Counted from the first letter of the stretch, positions 40,987 through 50,173 are shown. The stretch is 64,000 bases of DNA from Streptomyces sp. NBC_01231 (GCA_035999765.1 CP108521.1:4650001-4714000), one strand, 5' to 3'. A program made the numbers and translations. The notes: generated by a model from the sequence alone, not told the origin.

Positions 40987-41519
40987 CAGCGCGCCTCCCG
41001 GGCGTAGGCGGCCAGGTCGGCCGGTTGCCAGTTGTGGGGGCCCGGGGCGATCCGCGGGTCGAGCAGCACGCCGGCACCGTGCGCGCCCAGCCCCTCGGCC
41101 AGCGGGCCGATGGAGGTGGCGACCCACGGCTGTGCCTCACCGAGCGCCGCCACCAGCCCGGCCAGGGTGGTGAAGGCGAAGGCCACGGTCCTGTCCGGGG
41201 GGTGCTCGAAGAGTTCGTACGCGATGAAGGGCACGCGGGCGGGGGTGCCGGACGGCTCCGTGGTGTCGGCGTAGCGGGGATGGGCGGGCACGAACACGGG
41301 CGTGTGATAAGCGGGAACGCCCGGCTTCGGGCCCGGTGGCTGCTCCGTCACAGGGGGGTCGGCGTAATCGGCGTGATCGATGTGGTCGACGTAGTCGAGG
41401 AGGCGTGATCTGCGGGGCCCCTGCCCCGGTGTCGCCGCCTGGGCCGGTGCTGCGGACGGCTGCCCCTGCACGGACTCGACGTAGTCGAGAAGGCGCGAAC
41501 GGATCGGTGTGTCCACCAC
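40986..41519 (-). CDS. SAV_915-like (SseB-type) protein at head of WXG locus
   Basis: A 177-residue soluble protein. The first third holds two copies of an SRLLDYV segment (SRLLDYVESV, SRLLDYVDHID) in a Pro-rich stretch. The C-terminal half (TPVFVPAHPRYADTTEP, FIAYELFEHPPDRTVAFAFT, LAGLVAALGEAQPWVATS) resembles the small SseB-like proteins named SAV_915 family. It is the first gene of the coupled unit. It may act as a chaperone or regulator for the WXG proteins, which is inference. Confidence 0.65.
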   Translation of the reverse strand: MVDTPIRSRLLDYVESVQGQPSAAPAQAATPGQGPRRSRLLDYVDHIDHADYADPPVTEQPPGPKPGVPAYHTPVFVPAHPRYADTTEPSGTPARVPFIAYELFEHPPDRTVAFAFTTLAGLVAALGEAQPWVATSIGPLAEGLGAHGAGVLLDPRIAPGPHNWQPADLAAYAREAR

Positions 41520-41694
41520 CGTCTCCTCTTCCCCGTGGTTCCCAGTGGCCGGGTGGCGGGACCACCGTAGCCAGCGGGCAAACGGGCAAATATCGCCATG
41601 TCAGGGCGAAGAGGGTGGAGCATGCGGAACCCATACGACCGTTTGGCCACGGGCTGATGCGCGCTTGACCACCCGATGACCAGCGTCGCCGTTC

Positions 41695-42723
41695 TCAGCC
41701 CTCCGGAACCGCGGCCCGCCCCCGGCCGCGCCCCACCTGCGTCCGCACCGCGCCCATGCTCGCCACGATGACCAGGGCGATCGCGGCGGCCTCGGTGACC
41801 GCCAGGGTCTGGTTCAGGATCAGGAAGCCGGCGGTGGCGGCGAGGGCCGGTTCCAGGCTCATGAGGATCGCGAAGGTGGAGGCGGGCAGTCGGCGCAGGG
41901 CGAGGAGTTCGAGGGTGTACGGAAGGACGGAGGAGAGGACGGCGACCGCCGAGCCCAGGGCGACCGTCGTCGGGTCGAGAAGCTTCGCGCCCGCCCCGAC
42001 GACGCCGAACGGGAGGAATGCCAGCGCCGCGACCCCCATGGCGAGGGCGAGCCCGTCGGCCTGCGGGAAGCGACGGCCCGTGCGCGCGCTGAAGACGATG
42101 TACGCCGCCCACATGGCGCCCGCGCCCAGGGCGAAGGCGATGCCCACCGGGTCGAGGCTGCCGAAGCCTCCGCCGCCGAGGAGGAAGACGCCGGCCAGGG
42201 CGAGCGAGGCCCACAGCACGTTGATCGCGCGCCGGGAGGCGAGGACGGAGAGCGTGAGAGGGCCGAGCACCTCCAGGGTGACGGCGGGACCCAGGGGGAT
42301 GCGGTCGACTGCCTGGTAGAAGAGGCCGTTCATCGCGGCCATGGTGAGCCCGAAGACGACGACCGTGCCCCAGTCCGTACGGGAGTGGCCGCGCAGCCGG
42401 GGGCGACAGACCACCAGGAGCACGAGAGCCGCCGCGAGCAGCCGCAGGGTGACCACGCCGAACGCGCCGGCCCTCGGCATCAGGGTCACCGCGAGGGCGG
42501 CACCGAACTGCACCGAGACCCCGCCGGCGAGCACCAGGCCCACCGGACCGAGGGAGCCGCGGCGGCCCGGGCCACCGCCCGGAGCACCGGCCGGGGCGAC
42601 CGCGGGGGCGGTGCCGACCGGGGTCGGCGTGGCGGGGGTGGCGGCGCTGGGGGTGCTCACGGGGCCTTCCAGGGGACTGAGCTGCGGGACTGAGCCGGGG
42701 GGACTGAGCCGGGATTTGTTCAT
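41695..42723 (-). CDS. EamA/RhtA-like drug/metabolite exporter
   Basis: A 342-residue inner-membrane protein with ten predicted helices in two EamA repeats, for example GPVGLVLAGGVSVQFGAAL and LWASLALAGVFLLGGGGF. The PLGPAVTLEVLGPL segment matches RhtA-type threonine/homoserine exporters. The N-terminal 55 residues are Pro/Ala-rich and disordered; GTG 42660 is an alternative start that removes 21 of them. A palindrome overlapping a good promoter lies just upstream, so it is probably inducible. Substrate unknown. Confidence 0.9.
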   Translation of the reverse strand: MNKSRLSPPGSVPQLSPLEGPVSTPSAATPATPTPVGTAPAVAPAGAPGGGPGRRGSLGPVGLVLAGGVSVQFGAALAVTLMPRAGAFGVVTLRLLAAALVLLVVCRPRLRGHSRTDWGTVVVFGLTMAAMNGLFYQAVDRIPLGPAVTLEVLGPLTLSVLASRRAINVLWASLALAGVFLLGGGGFGSLDPVGIAFALGAGAMWAAYIVFSARTGRRFPQADGLALAMGVAALAFLPFGVVGAGAKLLDPTTVALGSAVAVLSSVLPYTLELLALRRLPASTFAILMSLEPALAATAGFLILNQTLAVTEAAAIALVIVASMGAVRTQVGRGRGRAAVPEG

Positions 42724-42733
42724 CTCACTGTAC

Positions 42734-42772
42734 GACGCAGTCCAGGGTAGTGGACTGCGTCAGGTGTGTGAA
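42734..42772 (-). promoter_or_regulatory. EamA promoter with 11-bp inverted repeat over the -10
   Basis: GACGCAGTCCA (42734-42744) and its exact complement (42751-42761) flank a 6-base centre. On the minus strand TTCACA (42767-42772) and TACCCT (42744-42749) are 17 bases apart, so the repeat covers the -10. A repressor bound here would block the EamA gene. Confidence 0.65.
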
Positions 42773-42835
42773 CCGCTTATGCAGCTGTCCCAGAATGTGG
42801 TCAGGGCCCGGCCCGGCGCACCTACAAGGGCGGTC

Positions 42836-43600
42836 TCAACTCCCCGTGGTTCGGCCGTCCCTGGGTCCGAACGCCGTCAGCGCGTCGGCGTCGGTGGCGC
42901 GGGCGTTGAGGTAGTAGTCGGCCCATGCGGTGATGTCGGGGTAGTCGCAGTCCGCCGACAGCCGGGCTCGGGCGGCCGGGATGTCGTACGGCGTCACACG
43001 CAGGTCGGTGCCCGGGCCGAGTAGGCACCAGTGGGCGCCGGGGCGGCCGTACGGCATGCCGACGCTGCCGGGGTTGACCACGAGGCGGCCGTGGGCGAGG
43101 CGGGCGTAGGGCATGTGGGTGTGACCGCAGACCACCGTGCGGATGTCGTCGGACAGACCGGTGAACACCTCCGTCCAGCGGTCGAGACGGGAGTCGACGA
43201 GGACGACCTCCTCGTCGTCACGGGGTGTGGCGTGGCAGAACAGGACCTTGCCGTGGCCGTGGACGTCCAGCACCAGCGACTGGGGCAGCCCGGCGAGGAA
43301 GTCGACCTGTTCCGCCCGGAGCCGGTCGGCGGCGAACGGGCCGATCGGGTCGGGGATGTCCTCCCGTTCTCCCCTGCGGTACTCGACCAGTTCACGATCC
43401 GCGTTGCCCGAGACCCACAGCACGCGCTCGCCGTGCGCCCGCAGCAGGTCGATCACCTCGGACGACTGCGGGCCCGCCGTGATGTCCCCGGTGAGCACGA
43501 TCCGCTCGGCGCCCGCCACCTCGGGCTCGGCGAGCACCGCCTCCAGGGCGGGCAGCACGCCGTGAATGTCGGACAGAACTGCGACGCGGTTCAGTTTCAT
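42836..43600 (-). CDS. calcineurin-like metallophosphoesterase (YfcE type)
   Basis: A 254-residue cytoplasmic phosphoesterase with the complete metal motif series: SDIHG (about 10-14), LTGDITAGP (about 36-44), SGNAD (about 64-68), CHATPRDDEE and CGHTHMPYA. The fold matches YfcE/MJ0936 phosphodiesterases acting on small or artificial diesters. It overlaps the FAD/Fe-S dehydrogenase gene by four bases and is probably co-transcribed with it. Confidence 0.94.
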   Translation of the reverse strand: MKLNRVAVLSDIHGVLPALEAVLAEPEVAGAERIVLTGDITAGPQSSEVIDLLRAHGERVLWVSGNADRELVEYRRGEREDIPDPIGPFAADRLRAEQVDFLAGLPQSLVLDVHGHGKVLFCHATPRDDEEVVLVDSRLDRWTEVFTGLSDDIRTVVCGHTHMPYARLAHGRLVVNPGSVGMPYGRPGAHWCLLGPGTDLRVTPYDIPAARARLSADCDYPDITAWADYYLNARATDADALTAFGPRDGRTTGS

Positions 43601-46569
43601 GGCCTCGCCCCACTCGCTGGACCGACGGCCGGACCGTCGGCCGGCCCATCCGTCAAGCCTTCCGCCAGCACCTCCGCCAGATGCCGCCCCCGCACCCCCG
43701 CCAGCTGCTCCAGCTGGGTGCGGCAGGAGAAGCCGTCGGCCAGGATCGCCGTCCCGTCCTCGGCCGCTCTCACCGCGGGCAGGAGCTGGTCCTCCGCGCA
43801 GGCCTTCGACACCTCGAAGTGGCCTTTCTCGAAGCCGAAGTTACCGGCGAGGCCGCAGCAACCGCCGCTCAGTTCGCCGGAGAGCAGAGCGGCTTGACGC
43901 AGCCTGCGGTCGGCCGTGTCGCCCAGGACCGCGTGTTGGTGACAGTGGGTCTGGCCGGCCACCGGGCGGTCGACGCGGGGCGGGGTCCAGTCGGGGGCCA
44001 GGCGTTCCAGGGCCTCCGCGAAGGTGAGGACCCTCGCGGCCAGACGGGCCGCACGCGGATCGTCGTGCAGCAGCTCCGGCAGGTCCGTGCGAAGCGCCGC
44101 CGCGCAGCTGGGCTCCAGGACGACGACCGGGACGTCCGTCTCCAGCACCGGGGCCATCAGGTCGAGCGTGCGGCGCAACACCGAGCGGGCGCGGTCGAGT
44201 TGGCCGGTGGAGACGTAGGTCAGACCGCAGCAGACCCGGCCGCGCGACCTGAGCGCCGACAGCGGGTTCAGGACTGCAGACCTGCCGTCACCCACCGGCC
44301 GTCCCCGCAGCCGCAGCGTCGGCGGCAGCGTCACCCGCAGCCCCGCCGCCTCCAGCACGCGTACGGCCGCCCGGCCCACCGACGGCGCCAGATGCTCGGT
44401 GAACGTGTCCGGCCAGAGGACGACGAGCGGGCCACCGGGCGCGGTTTCCGGACCCCCGCCGCCCTCTCCAGGCCTCCGCCCCCGCCTGCGCCACCACCCG
44501 CTGAACGTCTCCCCCGCGACCCGGGGGATCCGCCGCTCCCCCGCGATCCCACCCACCCGCTTCACGACCGCCGCCAACGGCCCCAGCGCGCCCACCGCGT
44601 TGACCACCGCAGCCGCACGCAACCGCTCCACCCACCGCAGCCACACCGGCAGCCACCCCATGCTGTAGTGGGCGGCCGGGCGTCGGCGCCCGGCGTAGTG
44701 GTGGTGCAGGAATTCCGCCTTGTACGTGGCCATGTCGACCTCGACCGGGCAGTCGGAGCGGCAGCCCTTGCAGGACAGGCACAGGTCCAGCGCGTCCCGG
44801 ACCTCCGGCGAGCGCCAGCCGTCGGTGACCAGTTCCCCCGCGAGCATCTCGTGCAGCAGCCGGGCCCGCCCGCGCGTGGAGTGCGCCTCCTCGCCGGTCA
44901 CGCGGAAGGACGGGCACATGACGCCGGTCCCGGACCCCGCCGCCGTCGGACCCGGCCCCGGCCCCGTCGTCGTACGGCATTTCGCGACTCCCACGCACCG
45001 CCGCACCGCCGCCGAGAAGTCGCCGCCGTCGGACGGGTAGCCGAAGGCGACGTCCACCGGCCGGCTCGGGAGGACGGAGAAGCGGAGGTTCGCGTCCAGC
45101 GGGGCCGGGCGGACCAGCATGCCGGGGTTGAGCAGGTCGTCCGGGTCCCAGATGCCCTTCGCGCGCTCGAACAGCGCGACCGTCTCCTCGCCGTACATCC
45201 GAGGCAGCAGCTCCGCCCGCGCCTGCCCGTCGCCGTGTTCGCCGGACAGCGAACCGCCGTGTGCGACGACCAGCTCGGCCAGGTCCTCCGAGAAGCTCCG
45301 GAAGCGGGCCACTCCCGCCTTCGTGAGCAGGTCGAAGTCGATGCGGACGTGGATGCAGCCGTCCCCGAAGTGGCCGTACGGGGTGCCGCGCAGCCCGTGC
45401 GTCCGCAGCAGCCCCCGGAAGTCCCGCAGATAGGCGCCCAGTCGGGCGGGCGGGACCGCGCAGTCCTCCCAGCCCGGCCAGGCCTCGGAGCCGTCCGGCA
45501 TCCTGGTCGCCGTGCCGCTCGCGTCCTCCCGGATGCGCCACAGCGCCCGCTGCCCGGCCGGGTCCGTCACCACCAGGGCGTCCACGACGTCGGCCGCGCG
45601 GACGATCGCGTCCGCACGCGCGCGCGCCTCCGCCTCCGTGTCGCCGCCGGTCTCCACGAACAGCCAGGCGCCGCCCCGCGGCAGTTCGGCCGCGGAAGGG
45701 ACGAGGTCCGCCGACATGCCCTCGACCGTCAGGGGCCCGTGCGGGAGCAGGCCCGCCGCCGCCTCGGCCGCCGCGCTCTCGTCGGCGTACGCCAGCACGG
45801 CCAGCGCACGCGCGCGGGGCGCCCGCACGAGCCCTACGACCGCCTCCGTCAGGACACCGAGCGTGCCCTCCGAGCCGCAGAAGGCGCGGGCGACGTCGGC
45901 GCCGTTCTCGGGCAGCAGGGCGTCCAGCGCGTACCCGGAGATACGGCGGGGCAGGTCGGGGAAGCCGGTGCGCAGCCTCGCCAGGTCGCCCTCCACCAGA
46001 CCCCGCAGGCCCTCCGGCGCGCCCGCCCACCGCGGGCCGGGCCGCAGCCGCTCACCGCGCACGGTGAGCACCGACAGTTCGCGCACGCTGTCCGCGGTCG
46101 TGCCCCACGCGACCGAGTGCGATCCGCACGAGTTGTTGCCGATCATCCCGCCGAGCGTGCAGCGGCTGTGTGTGGACGGGTCGGGGCCGAAGCGCAGGCC
46201 GTGCGGGGCGGCGGCCTCCTGGAGACGGTCCAGGACCAGGCCGGGCTGCACGACCGCGGTGCCGGCCTCCGGATCGAGGGACAGCAGGCGGTTCATGTGC
46301 CGGGTGAAGTCCAGCACCACGCCCGTTCCCGTCGCCTGCCCGGCGATCGACGTGCCCCCGCCGCGCGGCACCACCGGCACGCCCTGGTCCCGGCACACCG
46401 CGAGGACCGCCGCCACGTCGTCGGCGTCCCGAGGGGCGACCACGCCCAGCGGGACCCGCCGGTAGTTGGACGCGTCCATGGTGACCAACGCCCGGGAGGT
46501 GACGTCGAAGCCGACCTCGCCCCGGACGGCGTTCCGCAGCTCTGCCTCTAGATCCGTCAGATCCGTCAT
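43597..46569 (-). CDS. FAD-linked oxidase fused to (Fe-S)/CCG domain dehydrogenase
   Basis: A 990-residue flavin-iron-sulfur enzyme of the D-lactate/glycolate or 2-hydroxy acid dehydrogenase group. The N-terminal FAD domain has VPRGGGTSIAGQATG and GNNSCGSHS. The FAD-oxidase C-terminal domain holds GHFGDGCIHVRIDFD. It then carries a 4Fe-4S cluster motif CLSCKGCRSDCP and two CCG domains (VCCGLTY, GGCCGLAGNFG) as in GlpC/LutA. It likely passes electrons from a hydroxy acid to quinone. The ATG at 46567-46569 is preferred; upstream residues are unlikely. It overlaps the phosphoesterase gene. Confidence 0.93.
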   Translation of the reverse strand: MTDLTDLEAELRNAVRGEVGFDVTSRALVTMDASNYRRVPLGVVAPRDADDVAAVLAVCRDQGVPVVPRGGGTSIAGQATGTGVVLDFTRHMNRLLSLDPEAGTAVVQPGLVLDRLQEAAAPHGLRFGPDPSTHSRCTLGGMIGNNSCGSHSVAWGTTADSVRELSVLTVRGERLRPGPRWAGAPEGLRGLVEGDLARLRTGFPDLPRRISGYALDALLPENGADVARAFCGSEGTLGVLTEAVVGLVRAPRARALAVLAYADESAAAEAAAGLLPHGPLTVEGMSADLVPSAAELPRGGAWLFVETGGDTEAEARARADAIVRAADVVDALVVTDPAGQRALWRIREDASGTATRMPDGSEAWPGWEDCAVPPARLGAYLRDFRGLLRTHGLRGTPYGHFGDGCIHVRIDFDLLTKAGVARFRSFSEDLAELVVAHGGSLSGEHGDGQARAELLPRMYGEETVALFERAKGIWDPDDLLNPGMLVRPAPLDANLRFSVLPSRPVDVAFGYPSDGGDFSAAVRRCVGVAKCRTTTGPGPGPTAAGSGTGVMCPSFRVTGEEAHSTRGRARLLHEMLAGELVTDGWRSPEVRDALDLCLSCKGCRSDCPVEVDMATYKAEFLHHHYAGRRRPAAHYSMGWLPVWLRWVERLRAAAVVNAVGALGPLAAVVKRVGGIAGERRIPRVAGETFSGWWRRRGRRPGEGGGGPETAPGGPLVVLWPDTFTEHLAPSVGRAAVRVLEAAGLRVTLPPTLRLRGRPVGDGRSAVLNPLSALRSRGRVCCGLTYVSTGQLDRARSVLRRTLDLMAPVLETDVPVVVLEPSCAAALRTDLPELLHDDPRAARLAARVLTFAEALERLAPDWTPPRVDRPVAGQTHCHQHAVLGDTADRRLRQAALLSGELSGGCCGLAGNFGFEKGHFEVSKACAEDQLLPAVRAAEDGTAILADGFSCRTQLEQLAGVRGRHLAEVLAEGLTDGPADGPAVGPASGARP

Positions 46570-46650
46570 GCATCCAGAGTGCATCCGCCCGCCGACGACG
46601 AGGCCGGTTGTCCACAGGGAGATGCCGTACCGCGCCCGGCGGAAGGTCAC

Positions 46651-46705
46651 ATTGTAGAAAAACGGAACAGGACCTTCCCAATTCAGTCGGAAAGTCTCCT
46701 ATAGT
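46651..46705. promoter_or_regulatory. divergent -10 elements between dehydrogenase and conservon
   Basis: ATTGTA at 46651-46656 is a minus-strand -10 (TACAAT) for the dehydrogenase; TATAGT at 46700-46705 is a plus-strand -10 for the conservon. They lie in an AT-rich window; -35 matches are weak. The conservon 5' leader would be about 135 bases. Confidence 0.45.
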
Positions 46706-46847
46706 GACCGCCAGTTGAGCCACGGTGAACACACAGTGGCGCCACTCGCTTGCCCAGGACCACCACTCACGCACATGCCAAGGACCCGACCGAGGGCCGC
46801 CCGCGGTACGACGGCGACCGCCCGGGACCCGACCGAGGATCTCCTTC

Positions 46848-48782
46848 ATGACCGCGCCCACCCTCCCCGGCGACCGCCCCGCCTTGCGCGCCGTCGCGCC
46901 GGCCCCGCTGCTCGCCGCCGTCCTGTCCGCGCTCGCCGTCGCCGGCGCGGTCACCGCGGCACCCTCGTCGATACGCACCCCGCTCGCCTGGAGTGCGAGC
47001 GCCACCGCCCTGCTGCTGTGCGCGGCCGTCGCCCTGGCCGCCCACAGCGTCCAGACGGCCCGGCTCACGCGCCGCCGACTGGAGGCCGTCACCCTGGACG
47101 CCGGACGGCTGCTCCAGGAACGGGCCCGGCTGGCCGAGGATTCCCGCCGGGAGCAGGACCGCCTGACCGGCGAACTGGCCCGGGAATGCACCCGGCTGAC
47201 GGCCGAGTTCGACTGGGAACGCACCCGGATCACCGACTCCTTCGGCAAGGAACGCGTCCAGCTCACCGATTCCTTCGCCGAGGAACGCATCCAGCTCACG
47301 GAGTCCTTCGCCGACGAACGCGAACGCCTCACCGAGTCCTTCGCCGAGGAGCGCACCCAACTCGTCGAGGAGCGCGACCGCCTCGTCGGCGAGAACTCCC
47401 GGCTCACCGCCCAGTTCCGCCGTGCCACCAGCGAGCGCGCCGCCGCGATCTCCGCCACCGCCAACGCGGCCGGCCGTATGCAGGCCCTCTCCACCGGCAT
47501 GCTCGCCGACCTGCGGGCGATGGAGGAACGCCACGGCGACGAGGAGGTCCTCGCCGATCTCCTCCACCTCGACCACCGCACCGCGCAGGCGGGCCGGCTC
47601 GCCGACTCCGTAGCGGTCCTCACCGGCGCCCGCTCCGGCCGCCGCTGGGCACGCCCCATCGTCATGGAATCGATCATGCGGGGCGCGATGGGCCGCATCA
47701 GCAGCTACCAGCGGGTACGCGTCCACTCGGCCAGCGAGGCAGCCGTCGCCGGCCACGCCGCCGAGGGCGTGATGCACGCGCTCGCCGAACTCCTCGACAA
47801 CGCCGCCAACTTCTCGCCGCCGACCGCCGAGGTCCACGTGTACGTGGAGGAGGTGCCGGCCGGTGTGATCGTGTCCGTCGAGGACAGCGGACTCGTCATG
47901 GGCGAGGTGCAGCTGCGCCGTGCCGAGGAGGCGGTCTCCGGCGAGTCCACCGGGATCGGCGGTCTCACCGGCACCCGGCTCGGTCTCGCGGTGGTCGGAC
48001 GGCTGGCCCGCAAGTACGGCCTCAGGGTCTCCTTCCGGCCGTCCGCGCGCGGCGGGACGGGCGTCCTGATGCTCATCCCGCAGGACATCCTCACCAACCC
48101 GGCCGCGGCCGAGCTGCCCGCCGAGCGTCCGAGTGCGTCCGCCGAGCCGCCCGCCGAGCGGCCGAATCCGCCCGCCGGGCCGCCCGCAGAAAAGTCACAC
48201 CCCCGTCCGGACCCCGCCCCGGCCTACTCCACCACCGGCCCGGACCCCGTTCCCGATCCCGTACGACTGCACGACGCCACGGACCCCGCCCGCGATCCCC
48301 TACGGCTGCACGACGACACCGATCCCGACCGCGATCCCCTACGGCTGCACGACTCCACCGACCCCTGCCCCCTACCGCCGCACGACTCCCCGGACCGCGA
48401 CCCCCTGCCCGTCCACGAGTCCGCTGACCGCGTGGCGGACGGGCGGTCCGCGGGACTGCCCAAGCGCCGCCGTGGCCTGACCCTGGCGGAGGCCGAGCGT
48501 CGGCTCGGCGCGGCCCGTACCACCGAGCCGCGACCCGCGCCCGCCGCCGACGACGCCAGGACCCGGGCCACCCGCTTCAACAGCTTCCGTCAGGCCGTAC
48601 GTGCCGCCGCACCGGACCAGGACGATCTTCAGGAACCGGCTGCCCCGGACCCAGCCGCCCCGGACCGGGACGGCGGCCCGCGTGACTCCGGCGCCGGCGC
48701 CGGAGTACCCGAACCGGCCGAGGCGAGCGCCGACATCCCCTCCCACCAGCACGCGCACCCGGAAGGCGACCCCACCTCATGA
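46848..48782 (+). CDS. conservon sensor kinase-like ATPase (CvnA type)
   Basis: A 644-residue protein with two N-terminal membrane helices (about 15-60) and a hendecad coiled coil at about 125-168. A histidine-kinase-like ATPase domain follows (N-box LAELLDNAANFSPP, VEDSGLVMG, LGLAVVGRLARKYG), then a long disordered Pro/Asp-rich tail. No phospho-accepting His is evident, as usual for CvnA. The ATG at 46848 follows GAGGAT. It is the first of five overlapping genes of a conservon, a Streptomyces membrane-linked signalling module resembling a GPCR-G-protein system. Confidence 0.93.
   Translation: MTAPTLPGDRPALRAVAPAPLLAAVLSALAVAGAVTAAPSSIRTPLAWSASATALLLCAAVALAAHSVQTARLTRRRLEAVTLDAGRLLQERARLAEDSRREQDRLTGELARECTRLTAEFDWERTRITDSFGKERVQLTDSFAEERIQLTESFADERERLTESFAEERTQLVEERDRLVGENSRLTAQFRRATSERAAAISATANAAGRMQALSTGMLADLRAMEERHGDEEVLADLLHLDHRTAQAGRLADSVAVLTGARSGRRWARPIVMESIMRGAMGRISSYQRVRVHSASEAAVAGHAAEGVMHALAELLDNAANFSPPTAEVHVYVEEVPAGVIVSVEDSGLVMGEVQLRRAEEAVSGESTGIGGLTGTRLGLAVVGRLARKYGLRVSFRPSARGGTGVLMLIPQDILTNPAAAELPAERPSASAEPPAERPNPPAGPPAEKSHPRPDPAPAYSTTGPDPVPDPVRLHDATDPARDPLRLHDDTDPDRDPLRLHDSTDPCPLPPHDSPDRDPLPVHESADRVADGRSAGLPKRRRGLTLAEAERRLGAARTTEPRPAPAADDARTRATRFNSFRQAVRAAAPDQDDLQEPAAPDPAAPDRDGGPRDSGAGAGVPEPAEASADIPSHQHAHPEGDPTS
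47220..47351. repeat. 33-bp coding tandem repeat, four units (11-residue coiled-coil repeat)
   Basis: Four in-frame 33-base units encode RTRITDSFGKE, RVQLTDSFAEE, RIQLTESFADE and RERLTESFAEE in the CvnA-type protein. The spacing is the hendecad (11-residue) period of a straight coiled coil, which could set the length of a signalling stalk. Confidence 0.9.
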
Positions 48783-49186
48783 CCGGCACGACCACCGCCG
48801 ACGAGAAGCTCACCTGGCTCATCGAAGGCCTCCTGGAACGGACTCCGGGCGCACGGCACGCCCTCGTGCTGTCCCGCGACGGCCTGAAGCTGTGCCGTAC
48901 GCCGGAGCTCACCGTCGACCAGGCCGACCAGCTCGCCGCGATAGCCGCCGGCATCCAGTCGCTGTCCCACGGGGCGTCCGTCGAGTTCGGCGACGGCAGC
49001 GGGGGTGTGCGGTCGGCGATGACGGAGTTCTACGGCGGCGTCCTGTTCATCGTCGAGGCCGGCCAGGGCGCACACCTCGCCGTGGTCACCACCGAGGACG
49101 CGGACGTCGGTCTCGTCGGCCACAACATGAGCGAGCTCGTGGAGCAGCTCGGCGAGCATCTGACCGCGCAGCCGCGTACGTCATGA
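48779..49186 (+). CDS. roadblock/LC7 domain protein (CvnB)
   Basis: A 135-residue Roadblock/LC7-fold protein, with LTWLIEGLLERTPGARHALVL at the start and the FGDGSGGVRSAMTEFYGGVL strand pair. Roadblock proteins dimerise and regulate small GTPases, here probably the CvnD protein encoded two genes on. It overlaps cvnA by four bases (ATGA). Confidence 0.95.
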   Translation: MTGTTTADEKLTWLIEGLLERTPGARHALVLSRDGLKLCRTPELTVDQADQLAAIAAGIQSLSHGASVEFGDGSGGVRSAMTEFYGGVLFIVEAGQGAHLAVVTTEDADVGLVGHNMSELVEQLGEHLTAQPRTS

Positions 49187-49530
49187 GCCGACCCGGCAGG
49201 GACGATGCCCCGGACCGCCTCTACACCCTCACCCAAGGGCGCACCCGGCCCGGGCCCGACAGCCCGTTCGACCTGGTGACCCTGGTCGTCGCCGAGAGCG
49301 ACCCCAGGCCCGGCATGCAGTCGGAGCACATGGCGATCCTCAGGATGGCCGAACGCCCCACGGCGGTCGTCGAGGTCGCCGCCGAACTGCGGCTGCCGGT
49401 GAGCATCACCAAGGTCCTGCTCTCCGACCTCCTCGCGGCGGGCCGCGTCAGCGCCCGCCACCCGCACACGGCAGCCGTACCCGAACCCGACCTCCTGGAG
49501 CAGGTGCTCGTTGGACTCCGCAATCTCTGA
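49183..49530 (+). CDS. DUF742 protein (CvnC)
   Basis: A 115-residue DUF742 protein with a winged-helix-like core. Typical segments are RLYTLTQGRTRPG, SEHMAILRMAERPTAVVEVA and LPVSITKVLLSDLLAAGRV. Standard third member of conservons; it bridges CvnA, CvnB and CvnD in interaction studies of the family. It overlaps cvnB by four bases and cvnD by 20. Confidence 0.94.
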   Translation: MSRPGRDDAPDRLYTLTQGRTRPGPDSPFDLVTLVVAESDPRPGMQSEHMAILRMAERPTAVVEVAAELRLPVSITKVLLSDLLAAGRVSARHPHTAAVPEPDLLEQVLVGLRNL

Positions 49531-50169
49531 CGCCCGCACCCCGTTGGGTGCCTCCGCCGACAACGGCCTGAAGATCGTGGTCGTCGGTGGCTTCGGCGTC
49601 GGCAAGACGACCCTGGTCCGCTCGGTGAGCGAGATACGTCCGCTCAACACCGAGGAGACGATGACCCGGGCGGGCGAAGCGGTCGACGACATCAGCGAGG
49701 TGAGCGGCAAGACCGCGACCACCGTCGCCTTCGACTTCGGCCGCATCACGCTCGACGCGCGCAACGTGCTGTACCTGTTCGGCGCGCCCGGCCAGGAACG
49801 GTTCTGGTTCCTGTGGGACCGCCTGTTCTCCGGCACGCTCGGCGCGGTCGTCCTCGTCGACACCCGCCGTATCGACGACTCCTGGTACGCCATCGACCGC
49901 CTCGAACACCACGGCACGCCGTTCATCGTGGCCTGCAACGACTTCGGCGGCCCCGCCTTCGCCCACGCGGACGTCCGCGAGGCCCTCGACCTCGACCCGC
50001 ATGTGCCGCTGCTCGACTGCGACGCCCGTTCCCGCGCGTCCTGCAAGCAGGTCCTCATCACGCTGGTCCAGCACGTCAAGGACCAGTACGCGGGCCAGGC
50101 CCCGCACTCCGGCAAGGACAAGTCCGCCGGCCAGGCCGCCCAAGCCGCCCTGCCCCGACAGGAGTTCGC

Positions 50170-50173
<4 letters not shown>
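49511..50173 (+). CDS. conservon GTPase (CvnD)
   Basis: A 220-residue small GTPase-like protein. The P-loop is VVGGFGVGKTT (about 24-34), the switch region has LNTEETMTRAG, the G3-like motif is LYLFGAPGQERF, and the base-recognition loop reads VACNDFGG instead of NKxD. TTG at 49511 starts the typical N-terminus inside the cvnC end. Non-canonical NKxD is common in CvnD/MglA-like proteins. The C-terminal 25 residues are a disordered tail. Confidence 0.93.

Noticed and set aside
46715..48427. 570-codon alternative frame over the conservon sensor gene
   Set aside because: Arg/Pro-rich shadow of the CvnA frame, which has the kinase-like motifs and overlaps cvnB correctly.
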